From contig NC_017955.1 in assembly GCF_000306785.1 (NCBI RefSeq), positions 4,154,001 through 4,218,000 on the forward strand: 64,000 bases of DNA, in the 5' to 3' direction. The notes under the pieces are model-generated. The model ran no database searches, was not told the origin of the DNA, and was given only the letters and a program-made list of their open reading frames with translations. Source of the DNA: Modestobacter italicus (lineage in GTDB: Bacteria > Actinomycetota > Actinomycetes > Mycobacteriales > Geodermatophilaceae). The translations under genes were made by a program, and so were the position numbers. Shown here piece by piece: positions 7,537 to 14,253 of this stretch (position 1 is its first letter; the number at the start of each line of letters is the position of its first letter).

Positions 7537-9105
7537 TTGGAACCGAACGGCCGACTCCTCGGCGGGCGCTACGAACTCACCGCGCTCATCGCCACGGGTG
7601 GCATGGGGCAGGTGTGGCAGGGCCGCGACACGGTGCTCAACCGGGACGTCGCGGTGAAGGTGCTCCGCGACGAGTACACCGGCGACCCGACCTTCCTGGC
7701 CCGCTTCCGCGCCGAGGCGCAGCTGGCGGCGGGGCTGGTGCACCCGAACATCGCCACGCTGTTCGACTACGGCGAGGTCGCCCCGGCCGACCCGCGCGGA
7801 GAGCACCTGGCCTACCTGGTGATGGAGCTGGTGCGCGGCGAGTCGCTGTCCGCGCTGCTCCGCCGCCAGCGCCGGCTGCCGCCCGAGCGCACCCTGGCGA
7901 TCCTGCGGCAGAGCGCCGCCGGGCTGGCCGCCGCGCACGCCGCCGGCGTGGTGCACCGCGACGTCAAACCGGGCAACGTGCTGCTCGGCAACGACGGCTC
8001 GGTCAAGATCACCGACTTCGGCGTCGCCGTCTCCGCCGCCAGCGTGCCGCTCACCCGCACCGGCCAGGTCATCGGCACCGCGCACTACCTCTCCCCCGAG
8101 CAGGCCCAGGGCCACCGCGCGTCCGCGGCCAGCGACGTCTACGCCCTCGGGGTGGTCGGCTACGAGTGCCTCTCCGGACACCGCGCCTTCGACGCGGAGA
8201 GCTCGGTGCAGGTCGCGCTGATGCACATCCGGGACAACCCCGAGCCGCTGCCGGACGACGTCCCCGCGCCGGTGCGCGCGCTGGTCGAGGCGGCCATGGT
8301 CAAGGACCCGGCCGACCGGTTCCCCGACGGCGCCGCCTTCCGCGACGCGATCGACCAGGTCATGGCCGGCCGGGGCTTCTCCGGCCCGGTCGCCGCCGCC
8401 GGCCCGGCCGCCACCACCGTGATGCCGGTGGTGGCCGCGCCGACCGCCGAGTTCCCGGCCACTCAGCCGCGCGGCGCCTGGAGCAGCGAAGCCGCGCAGG
8501 ACTGGAGCCCGGAACCGGCCGAGGAGGACCGCGAGGACTCCCGCCGGCGGCGCCTGCTCGTGCCGCTGCTCGCACTGCTCGTGGTCGCCGCCGTCGCCCT
8601 CGGCGGGTGGCAGATGCTCACCAGCGGCGGGGACGACGACCGGACGGCGACCGCGCCGACCACCTCGGCGACGAGCAGCGCCCCGACCTCCAGCGCCCCC
8701 GCGCAGCCCACCGTGCAGCTGGTCGACCTCACCTCGACCGACTACGTCGGGCGCCCCGTGGGCGACGTCCAGGCAGAGCTGACCGGGCGCGGGCTGGTCG
8801 TCACGCTGGCCGCCCAGGAGACCAGCGACGTCGCCGACGGGCTGGTCACCGGGGTCACCCCGGACGGCCCGCTCACCCCCAACAGCCCGGTGACCGTCAG
8901 CTACGCCGTCGCCCCGCCGCCCCCGCCACCGACGCCCACCCCGACGCCGACCCCGACCGTCGAGGACCCCGGCGCGGACGAGTCCGAGCCGGCGGAGACC
9001 GAGCCCGAGGAGACCGAGCCGGAGCAGCAGCTCCCGGGCGACGGCAACGGGGACGGGAACGGCTGGGGCAACGGGCGCGGCAACGGCCGCGGCGGCAACG
9101 GCTGA
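7537..9105 (+). CDS. PknB-type serine/threonine protein kinase with one PASTA domain
   Basis: A 522-residue membrane kinase. The TTG at 7537, seven bases after a GGGGGA motif, starts right before the kinase domain, and no better start is seen upstream. Kinase domain residues about 11-270: glycine loop ATGGMGQVW, Lys41 in VAVKVL, catalytic HRDVKPGN with Asp142, DFG with Asp160, and HYLSPEQ. A linker leads to RRRR and one transmembrane helix (about 340-360). Outside is a Thr/Ser/Pro linker, a single PASTA-like domain (about 395-460, YVGRPVGDVQAELTGRGL), a Pro-Thr run, an acidic stretch and a Gly/Asn-rich tail. It probably senses muropeptide or wall state. It lies just upstream of the second excalibur-sortase pair, 116 bases away. 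Confidence 0.92.
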   Translation: MEPNGRLLGGRYELTALIATGGMGQVWQGRDTVLNRDVAVKVLRDEYTGDPTFLARFRAEAQLAAGLVHPNIATLFDYGEVAPADPRGEHLAYLVMELVRGESLSALLRRQRRLPPERTLAILRQSAAGLAAAHAAGVVHRDVKPGNVLLGNDGSVKITDFGVAVSAASVPLTRTGQVIGTAHYLSPEQAQGHRASAASDVYALGVVGYECLSGHRAFDAESSVQVALMHIRDNPEPLPDDVPAPVRALVEAAMVKDPADRFPDGAAFRDAIDQVMAGRGFSGPVAAAGPAATTVMPVVAAPTAEFPATQPRGAWSSEAAQDWSPEPAEEDREDSRRRRLLVPLLALLVVAAVALGGWQMLTSGGDDDRTATAPTTSATSSAPTSSAPAQPTVQLVDLTSTDYVGRPVGDVQAELTGRGLVVTLAAQETSDVADGLVTGVTPDGPLTPNSPVTVSYAVAPPPPPPTPTPTPTPTVEDPGADESEPAETEPEETEPEQQLPGDGNGDGNGWGNGRGNGRGGNG

Positions 9106-9221
9106 CCCGACCGAGGTCACGACACGGTCGCGGTCCCCACCCGACACGCCGGTCACTCCTGTCACGGACGGTGGCGTCTCGATAACGTCCGGCGCTTCAC
9201 CGCCGTCCTCGAGGAGCACCC

Positions 9222-9614
9222 ATGCGCCTGCCGCGCGCCGCAGCCGTCGTCGTCCTGACCGCCGCCGTCTCGCTGCCCCTCACCGGCACCGCCTCGGCCG
9301 TCGACCTGGACTGCGCCGACTTCCCGAACCAGGGGGCCGCGCAGGTGGTCCTCGACGCGGACCCGGCCGACCCGAACGGGCTGGACTCCAACGGCAACGG
9401 CGTCGCCTGCGAGGCCTACGGCTACACGTCGGTCGCGAGCACCGCCGGCCAGGTCGCGGTGCAGCCGACCGGCGGGGTCGCCGCGGGCGACGGCAGCTCG
9501 GCCGGTCAGGTGGCCGGCGGGAGCGGCAGCCCGCTGCCCTACGTCGCCGGTGGGCTGGCGTTCGCCGCCGCCGGTGGCGCCGCGCTGGCCGCCCGCCGGG
9601 CGTCCCGCGGCTGA
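9222..9614 (+). CDS. Secreted excalibur calcium-binding protein with LPYVAGG sorting-like C terminus (cassette 2)
   Basis: A 130-residue paralogue of the protein at 983. The ATG follows GAGGAGC. It has a signal peptide ending in ASA (about residue 26) and an excalibur domain with DLDCADF and the Ca2+ loop DSNGNGVACEA. A linker shares TAGQVAVQP.GGVAAGDGSS with copy 1. The end reads PLPYVAGG followed by LAFAAAGGAALAARRAS. The sorting-like part is more conserved between the two copies than the linker, which fits recognition by a dedicated sortase. The sortase gene starts 4 bases after this stop codon, so the two are co-transcribed here without the hairpin seen in cassette 1. Confidence 0.88.
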   Translation: MRLPRAAAVVVLTAAVSLPLTGTASAVDLDCADFPNQGAAQVVLDADPADPNGLDSNGNGVACEAYGYTSVASTAGQVAVQPTGGVAAGDGSSAGQVAGGSGSPLPYVAGGLAFAAAGGAALAARRASRG

Positions 9615-9618
9615 CCCG

Positions 9619-10296
9619 GTGTCCCGCCGCACGGCCCGCCGCCCCCTTGCCGCTCGCGTCTGGACGGCGACGGCGGTGCTGCTGTCCGCGGTGGGGGTGG
9701 CCGCGGTGTGCCTGCTGCCGGCGGGCGGGTCCGCGCCGGTCACCGTCGCCGGCGCGCTGGTGACCGTGGACGTCGACGCCCTGGAACCCGCGCCGCTGCG
9801 GGCCGGCGCGCGGGTGGCGATACCCGCGCCGGTCGTGCCGGTGACGCTGCCGCGCAGCGCGCCGGTGCGGGTGACCATCCCGGAGCTGGGGGTGCGCAGC
9901 GCGGTGATGGCGCTCGGGATCGGCGAGGACGGCGCGATGGAGGTGCCGCCCGGCGCCTACCCGGCCGGCTGGTTCGACCGCGGCCCGACGCCCGGCGAGC
10001 TCGGACCGGCGGTGCTGGCCGGGCACGTCGACTGGGACGGCGAGACCGGCGTCTTCGGGGGCCTGCACCGGCTGCACCGCGGCGACCGGGTGCTCGTCGA
10101 CCGCGCCGACGGCAGCACCGCGACCTTCGCCGTCGACCGGGTGGCGCAGTACGCCAAGGACGAGTTCCCGGCCGGGTCGGTCTACGGCGACATCGACGAG
10201 GCGGGGCTGCGGCTGATCACCTGCGGCGGCGACTTCGACACCGACGCCGACAGCTACCAGGACAACGTCGTCGTCTACGCCTCGCTGGTGCCCTGA
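9619..10296 (+). CDS. Class F sortase (cassette 2)
   Basis: A 225-residue membrane-anchored sortase. The GTG at 9619 gives a short Arg-rich cytoplasmic end (SRRTARRPLAARVW) and one membrane segment; earlier in-frame starts would lie inside the excalibur gene. The catalytic domain starts at about APVRVTIPELGV; GHVDW carries the catalytic His and LITCGG the Cys. The last strand reads YQDNVVVYA, and again no Arg follows the Cys. Compared with copy 1 it lacks the long Pro-rich N terminus. Likely substrate: the excalibur protein immediately upstream. Transcription ends at the large hairpin 10303-10364. Confidence 0.87.
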   Translation: MSRRTARRPLAARVWTATAVLLSAVGVAAVCLLPAGGSAPVTVAGALVTVDVDALEPAPLRAGARVAIPAPVVPVTLPRSAPVRVTIPELGVRSAVMALGIGEDGAMEVPPGAYPAGWFDRGPTPGELGPAVLAGHVDWDGETGVFGGLHRLHRGDRVLVDRADGSTATFAVDRVAQYAKDEFPAGSVYGDIDEAGLRLITCGGDFDTDADSYQDNVVVYASLVP

Positions 10297-10302
10297 TCAC
10301 CC

Positions 10303-10364
10303 AGGCATAGGAAGCTGTGCACCCGGTCCGCGCGCGCAGACCGGGTGCAGAGCTTCCTATGCCT
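10303..10364. terminator. Large hairpin, 26-bp arms, after sortase 2
   Basis: The arms 10303-10328 and 10339-10364 are inverted complements with a single mismatch and a 10-base loop of alternating C and G. It begins 6 bases after the sortase stop. It is far longer than a normal terminator stem and is followed 3 bases later by a run of 24 C. It may be a terminator, or a remnant of a palindromic mobile sequence. Confidence 0.7.
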
Positions 10365-10367
10365 GTG

Positions 10368-10391
10368 CCCCCCCCCCCCCCCCCCCCCCCC
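10368..10391. repeat. 24-base poly-C homopolymer
   Basis: An uninterrupted run of 24 C lies between the large hairpin and the ribosome binding site (AGGAG, 10402-10406) of the hydantoinase gene. Such a tract is prone to slipped-strand length change and to assembly error. It lies in the 5' leader, 22 bases before the start codon, so a change in length would alter promoter or leader spacing rather than the reading frame. Confidence 0.8.
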
Positions 10392-10413
10392 GCCCCACCT
10401 CAGGAGCGCATCG

Positions 10414-11796
10414 ATGAAGGCCGACCTGGTCGTCCGCGGCGGCGACGTCGTGCTCGAGGGCGCCGCGGTGCGCGCCGACGTGGCGGTCACCGGCGGGGTG
10501 GTCACCGCGATCACCCGCGAGCCGGTCGACGCCGCCACGGTCGTCGACGCCACCGGCTGCCTGGTGCTGCCCGGCGGCGTCGACGCGCACGTGCACCTCT
10601 CCGGTGGCGGTGGGCCGGAGGGGGCCCCGACCTGGGCCGACGACTGGGAGAGCGGCACCCGGGCGGCCGCGGCCGGCGGGGTCACCACGGTCGGCAACAT
10701 GACCGTCCCGCGGGAGGGCGAGTCGCTGACCGACGCCGTCCGACGGGTGGGCGCCGACGTGGCCGCGCAGTCGCTGGTCGACGTGCTGCTGCACCCGGTG
10801 GTCGCCGGCGAGCAGCACCTCGACCCGGCGCAACTGGCCGTGCTGCGCGAGCTCGGCCAGACCAGCATCAAGGTGTTCACCGTCATCGACGCGTACTCCG
10901 CGCACCGGCAGCGCTTCTACGCGTTCATGGCCGAGGCCGGGCGGCAGGGCTTCCTGACCGTCGTGCACTGCGAGGACGCCGAGCTCATCGGGTGGTCCAC
11001 CGCGCACCTGGCGGAGCAGGGCCGGGCGGACTTCCGCGCCTACGGGGAGAGCCGGCCCGACACCGCCGAGGAGGCCGCGGTCGCCCAGCTGATCGCCTTC
11101 GCCGAGACCTCGGGGACGCCGGTCTACGTCGTCCACCTGTCCAGCGCCCGGGCGCTGGCGGCCTGCGCGGCGGCCCGGTCCCGCGGCGTGCCGGTGTACG
11201 TGGAGACCCGGCCGCTGTACCTGCACCTCACCGAGGAGCTGCTGCAGGCAGAGGACGGCGCGAAGTACATCGGCCAGCCGCCGCTGCGCCGGGCCGCGGA
11301 CGTCGACGCGCTCTGGGCCGGCCTGCGGTTCGGCACCGTCGACACGGTGGCCACCGACCACGCCCCGTGGACGCTGGCGGAGAAGCTCGCCGCCGGCGAC
11401 CAGCTCGACGAGCTGCGCCCCGGGGTCGCGGACCTGGAGACCGTCCGGCCGATGCTGTTCTCCGCCGGCGTGCTCACCGGCCGGATCTCGCTGGCCCGGT
11501 TCGTCGAGCTCACCGCCACCAACCCGGCGCGGCTGTTCGGCGTGTACCCGCGCAAGGGCGTGATCGCGCCGGGCTCGGACGCCGACCTGGTGGTCTGGGA
11601 CCCGGCCGAGACGCGGGTGGTCGACGGCAGCCGGATGCAGAGCCGGGCCGGCTACTCCCCCTACGACGGCACGGTGGTCACCGGCTGGCCGCGCGAGGTG
11701 CTCAGCCGCGGCGAGCTCGTCGTCTCCGGCGGCGCGGTCGTGGCCGGCCCGGGCCGCGGGCAGCTGCTGCAGCGGGGGCTGACCGCCCCGCGCTGA
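10414..11796 (+). CDS. Dihydropyrimidinase/hydantoinase-type amidohydrolase
   Basis: A 460-residue cyclic amidohydrolase. The ATG follows AGGAG; the frame is open further upstream only as poly-Pro encoded by the C run. Metal and catalytic motifs: DAHVHL after the first strand, SIKVFTV with the Lys that is carboxylated to bridge two metals, HCED, VVHLSS, and DHAPW with the final Asp. It opens rings such as hydantoins, dihydropyrimidines, allantoin or related ureides; the exact substrate is not readable. It originally stood tail-to-tail with the XRE-cupin regulator now at 16590, as shown by the direct repeats at 11781 and 16570. It thus probably belongs to the nitrogen/peptide region at 16.6-34.8 kb. 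Confidence 0.88.
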   Translation: MKADLVVRGGDVVLEGAAVRADVAVTGGVVTAITREPVDAATVVDATGCLVLPGGVDAHVHLSGGGGPEGAPTWADDWESGTRAAAAGGVTTVGNMTVPREGESLTDAVRRVGADVAAQSLVDVLLHPVVAGEQHLDPAQLAVLRELGQTSIKVFTVIDAYSAHRQRFYAFMAEAGRQGFLTVVHCEDAELIGWSTAHLAEQGRADFRAYGESRPDTAEEAAVAQLIAFAETSGTPVYVVHLSSARALAACAAARSRGVPVYVETRPLYLHLTEELLQAEDGAKYIGQPPLRRAADVDALWAGLRFGTVDTVATDHAPWTLAEKLAAGDQLDELRPGVADLETVRPMLFSAGVLTGRISLARFVELTATNPARLFGVYPRKGVIAPGSDADLVVWDPAETRVVDGSRMQSRAGYSPYDGTVVTGWPREVLSRGELVVSGGAVVAGPGRGQLLQRGLTAPR

Positions 11797-11833
11797 GCCG
11801 TCAGGACGACGGCGGCGACATCGCCCCGATCAG
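11781..11833. repeat. Left 53-bp direct repeat flanking the two-component/MMPL insert
   Basis: It matches 16570-16622 at 51 of 53 bases. It contains the true end of the hydantoinase gene (LTAPR and its TGA), then a short piece that reads on the minus strand as LIGAMSPPSS-stop, a copy of the C terminus of the XRE regulator. The stop codon of the response regulator (11830-11832) is provided by this repeat. Confidence 0.85.
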
Positions 11834-12492
11834 GCGGGCTGGATGCCTGCGCGGACGGCCATGCCGACCAGTTGGCCGCGGTCCCGTGCGCCGACCTTGG
11901 TCATGGCCCGGTTGGCGTGGGTCTTGACGGTGAACGGGGAGAGGAACAACCGCTCAGCGATCTCGGCGTTGTCCAGCCCGGAGACGATCGCGGTGACGAC
12001 CTCCCGCTCGCGCGGTGTGAGGTCGGCGAAGCGGGCGGTCAGCTCGGGGTCCAGGTCCACCGCTCGCTGCTGCACGACGTGATCGACCACGGCGCTGACC
12101 GCGGTCGGTGACAGCGCTCGGCTGCCCGCGGCGACCGCCAGGATCGCCCCGGTGAGCTCGGTGGGTCCGGCGCCCTTGCTGAGGAACCCGTCGGCGCCGG
12201 CGCGCAGCGCGCGCAGCACGTTCTCGTCCTGGTCGAAGGTGGTGAGCACCAGGATGCGCAGCTGCTCAGGAGAGTGGGTGAGCCGGATGCGGCGGGTGGC
12301 CTCCACGCCGTCGATGCCGGGCATCCGGATGTCCATGAGGACGACGTCGGGCCGGACGTCGTCCACCTGCCGGAGCACGGCCAGCCCGTCACCGGCCTCG
12401 GCCACCACCTCCAGGTCGGCATGGGCGCCGATGATCGAGCGCAGCCCCACCCGGATCATCTCCTGGTCGTCGACCAGCATCACGCGGATCAC
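11830..12492 (-). CDS. NarL/LuxR-type response regulator (module 1)
   Basis: A 220-residue response regulator. The receiver domain has VDDQE acid residues, phospho-acceptor Asp54 in VVLMDIRMPG, Thr in LVLTTF and Lys in LSKGA. The LuxR-type HTH is at about 155-215 (LTPREREVVTAIVSGLDNAEIAERLFLSPFTVKTH). Its ATG overlaps the stop of the sensor kinase gene by ATGA, so the pair is one operon. Its last codon falls at the edge of the 53-bp direct repeat. It probably binds the TACTGCG-NN-CGCAGTA palindromes at 13945 and 14150 to control the divergent MMPL exporter. Confidence 0.92.
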   Translation of the reverse strand: MIRVMLVDDQEMIRVGLRSIIGAHADLEVVAEAGDGLAVLRQVDDVRPDVVLMDIRMPGIDGVEATRRIRLTHSPEQLRILVLTTFDQDENVLRALRAGADGFLSKGAGPTELTGAILAVAAGSRALSPTAVSAVVDHVVQQRAVDLDPELTARFADLTPREREVVTAIVSGLDNAEIAERLFLSPFTVKTHANRAMTKVGARDRGQLVGMAVRAGIQPA

Positions 12493-13667
12493 CGCAGGAC
12501 CTCCTCGATGACGGGCAGTGCCGCTCGGAGCCGGAACACGCCGCTGTCGGTCGACACCTCGAGCCGCCCGCCGGCAGCGGCGGCCCGCTCCCGCATGCCG
12601 ATGAGCCCCTGGCCCACCCGGTCGACGTCCGGGGCCGGCGATGCGACGTCGTTGACCGCCTCGACGGTCACGGCGGATCCGGTCGCCTGGATCGTCAGCC
12701 GCACCTGCCCGCGTCCGTACCTCTGGGCGTTGGTCAACGCCTCCTGGGTGATCCGGTAGGCGGCCGCACTGGTCTGCGGCGGGAGCTCGCGGGACAGGTC
12801 GCCGATGCAGGCGTCCACGTCCATGCCCGCGGCACGGACCTTGTCCACCAGGTCAGGGATGTCGTGGTGGCTGGCGACCGGCCCCGGCGGTGCACCGCCC
12901 GAGCCGGTGTGCAGCACCTCCAGGATCTCCTGGGTCTCCGCCAGCAGCGACTTCACGCTGCCGCGCGCTGCGAGCAGGTGTTCGCGGGCCGCCGCGGCTG
13001 TGGCCGGCAGGTTCACCTCGGCGGCGCCCAGGTGCATGCCCATCACGGCTATCTCGTGTCCGAGGGTGTCGTGCAGGTCGTGGGCGATGCGCAGCCGCTC
13101 CTCGGCGACGCTGCGCTGGACAGCGGCGTCCCGTCCGGCGATCGCCTCGTGGGTGCGTTCCTGCAGTGCCGCCCAGTACTGCTGCTGACCGCGGACCGCG
13201 CTGCCGGCGACGGCGGCGGCGATCGCGGTCGTGCCGGCGATCCAGGCGATCGGGTCGTCGAAGCCGAAGGTCCCCGCGGCAACACCCATGGCCAGGAAGT
13301 CAGCCGCGCCGATGACCACCGCGCACGAGATCCCGGACAGCCCGCGCAGGCAGAGCAGGAACGCTCCGAACATCGACACCTGCCACATCACGATGGGGTC
13401 GACACCGACGAAGCCGGCGACCAGCGGTCCGGCGGCCAGGAGACCCAGACCCGCCACGGGCCGGCGATGGCCCAGGAGCACCCCCGCAGCGCTCACCGAC
13501 AACGCCAGCAACGCACCCACCGGGTGGGCGCTGGAGGGCGCCGTCGCCACACCGGCGGTCACGGTGGCGGCGATGACGACCGGGGTGGCCCTCTCCAGCA
13601 GTCGCGGCCTGCGCATCCACAGCGGCGGGGCGGGCAGCTCCGGCAGCCGGGCGGGGAACCTCGTCAC
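12489..13667 (-). CDS. NarL-group sensor histidine kinase (module 1)
   Basis: A 392-residue membrane sensor kinase. A GTG at 13667 (or 13670) follows GAGGA; upstream in-frame starts give an Arg/Asp-rich stretch with no sign of coding conservation. The N-terminal half has about five or six hydrophobic segments with short loops, so the signal is probably felt in the membrane. The dimerisation and phosphorylation motif RIAHDLHDTLGHE carries His196. The HATPase_c part contains ITQEALTNAQRYG (N box) and GQGLIGMRERAAAAGG (G box). Translationally coupled to the response regulator. The ligand may be a membrane-active compound, since the module encodes an MMPL exporter (inference). Confidence 0.9.
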   Translation of the reverse strand: MTRFPARLPELPAPPLWMRRPRLLERATPVVIAATVTAGVATAPSSAHPVGALLALSVSAAGVLLGHRRPVAGLGLLAAGPLVAGFVGVDPIVMWQVSMFGAFLLCLRGLSGISCAVVIGAADFLAMGVAAGTFGFDDPIAWIAGTTAIAAAVAGSAVRGQQQYWAALQERTHEAIAGRDAAVQRSVAEERLRIAHDLHDTLGHEIAVMGMHLGAAEVNLPATAAAAREHLLAARGSVKSLLAETQEILEVLHTGSGGAPPGPVASHHDIPDLVDKVRAAGMDVDACIGDLSRELPPQTSAAAYRITQEALTNAQRYGRGQVRLTIQATGSAVTVEAVNDVASPAPDVDRVGQGLIGMRERAAAAGGRLEVSTDSGVFRLRAALPVIEEVLR

Positions 13668-13944
13668 CACGTCATCCTCACACCGGTCCACTGGCCTGGA
13701 CCGTCCATGCGGTGGTCCTGCACAGGCTCGACGGGCATCTCGCGTCCGGTCCTCCCCATCGGTCGGGCAGCGGTCATCGGCCTGAGCCGCCTGTCCGCAG
13801 CAGCCGCGGTCACGAGGACCGGCCACCCGCGGTGCGTCGATCGACCGAGGCGAACGCCGGTCGCGAGCGCACCGGCCCGAGTGCTGCTCACAGCCTCCCG
13901 GCTGGGACCACGGCCCGTCGTCATCCCGGCGGACCGGGTCCGGC

Positions 13945-13960
13945 TACTGCGCTCGCAGTA
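13945..13960. promoter_or_regulatory. TACTGCG-CT-CGCAGTA palindrome, putative response-regulator site
   Basis: An exact 7-2-7 inverted repeat in the middle of the divergent region of module 1. The same form with one C-to-G change per arm (TACTCCG-CC-CGGAGTA) lies upstream of the second MMPL exporter. NarL-type regulators bind short inverted repeats of this size as dimers. Confidence 0.5.
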
Positions 13961-14149
13961 CGACACGTGATCGAGAAGACCGGACACCACTGCTGTCTCG
14001 ACCGGGACGGGAGCCCGACAGGGTCCACACGAGATGCGGCCACCGGTGGTCAGGACCAGCCGGCCGGACCGTGCGCCGACGACAGATCGGACCAGACCGA
14101 CCACGACGCGCCGGTCTCACCCGAGCTGGCCGGGGCCGGCCGACGCACG

Positions 14150-14165
14150 TACTGCGGACGCAGCA
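14150..14165. promoter_or_regulatory. TACTGCG-GA-CGCAGCA near-palindrome, second putative site
   Basis: It matches the 13945 site except for the spacer and one end base. Its centre is about 96 bases before the MMPL start codon, close to the 85-base distance of the related site in module 2. Confidence 0.45.
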
Positions 14166-14253
14166 GGAGAAGTCGATCTCGCCAGACGATTCCACCGCAG
14201 CGACGCCGCAGAAGTCTTGGGGACGACCCGCTCCCCAGCCAGAGAAGGAATCC

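Larger units (their letters stand above)
13668..14253. other. 586-base divergent intergenic region of module 1
   Basis: No convincing gene on either strand. It is visibly less GC-rich than the flanking genes. It holds the divergent control region of the kinase/regulator pair and the MMPL exporter, with two palindromes at 13945-13960 and 14150-14165. Its length is unusual for this compact genome and fits an incoming module with its own regulatory DNA, or a decayed gene. Confidence 0.6.

Noticed and set aside
13667-13826. Longer N terminus of the module 1 kinase starting at 13826
   Set aside because: The extra 53 residues are low-complexity with many Arg, Asp and Cys; a GTG with GAGGA at 13667-13670 fits better.
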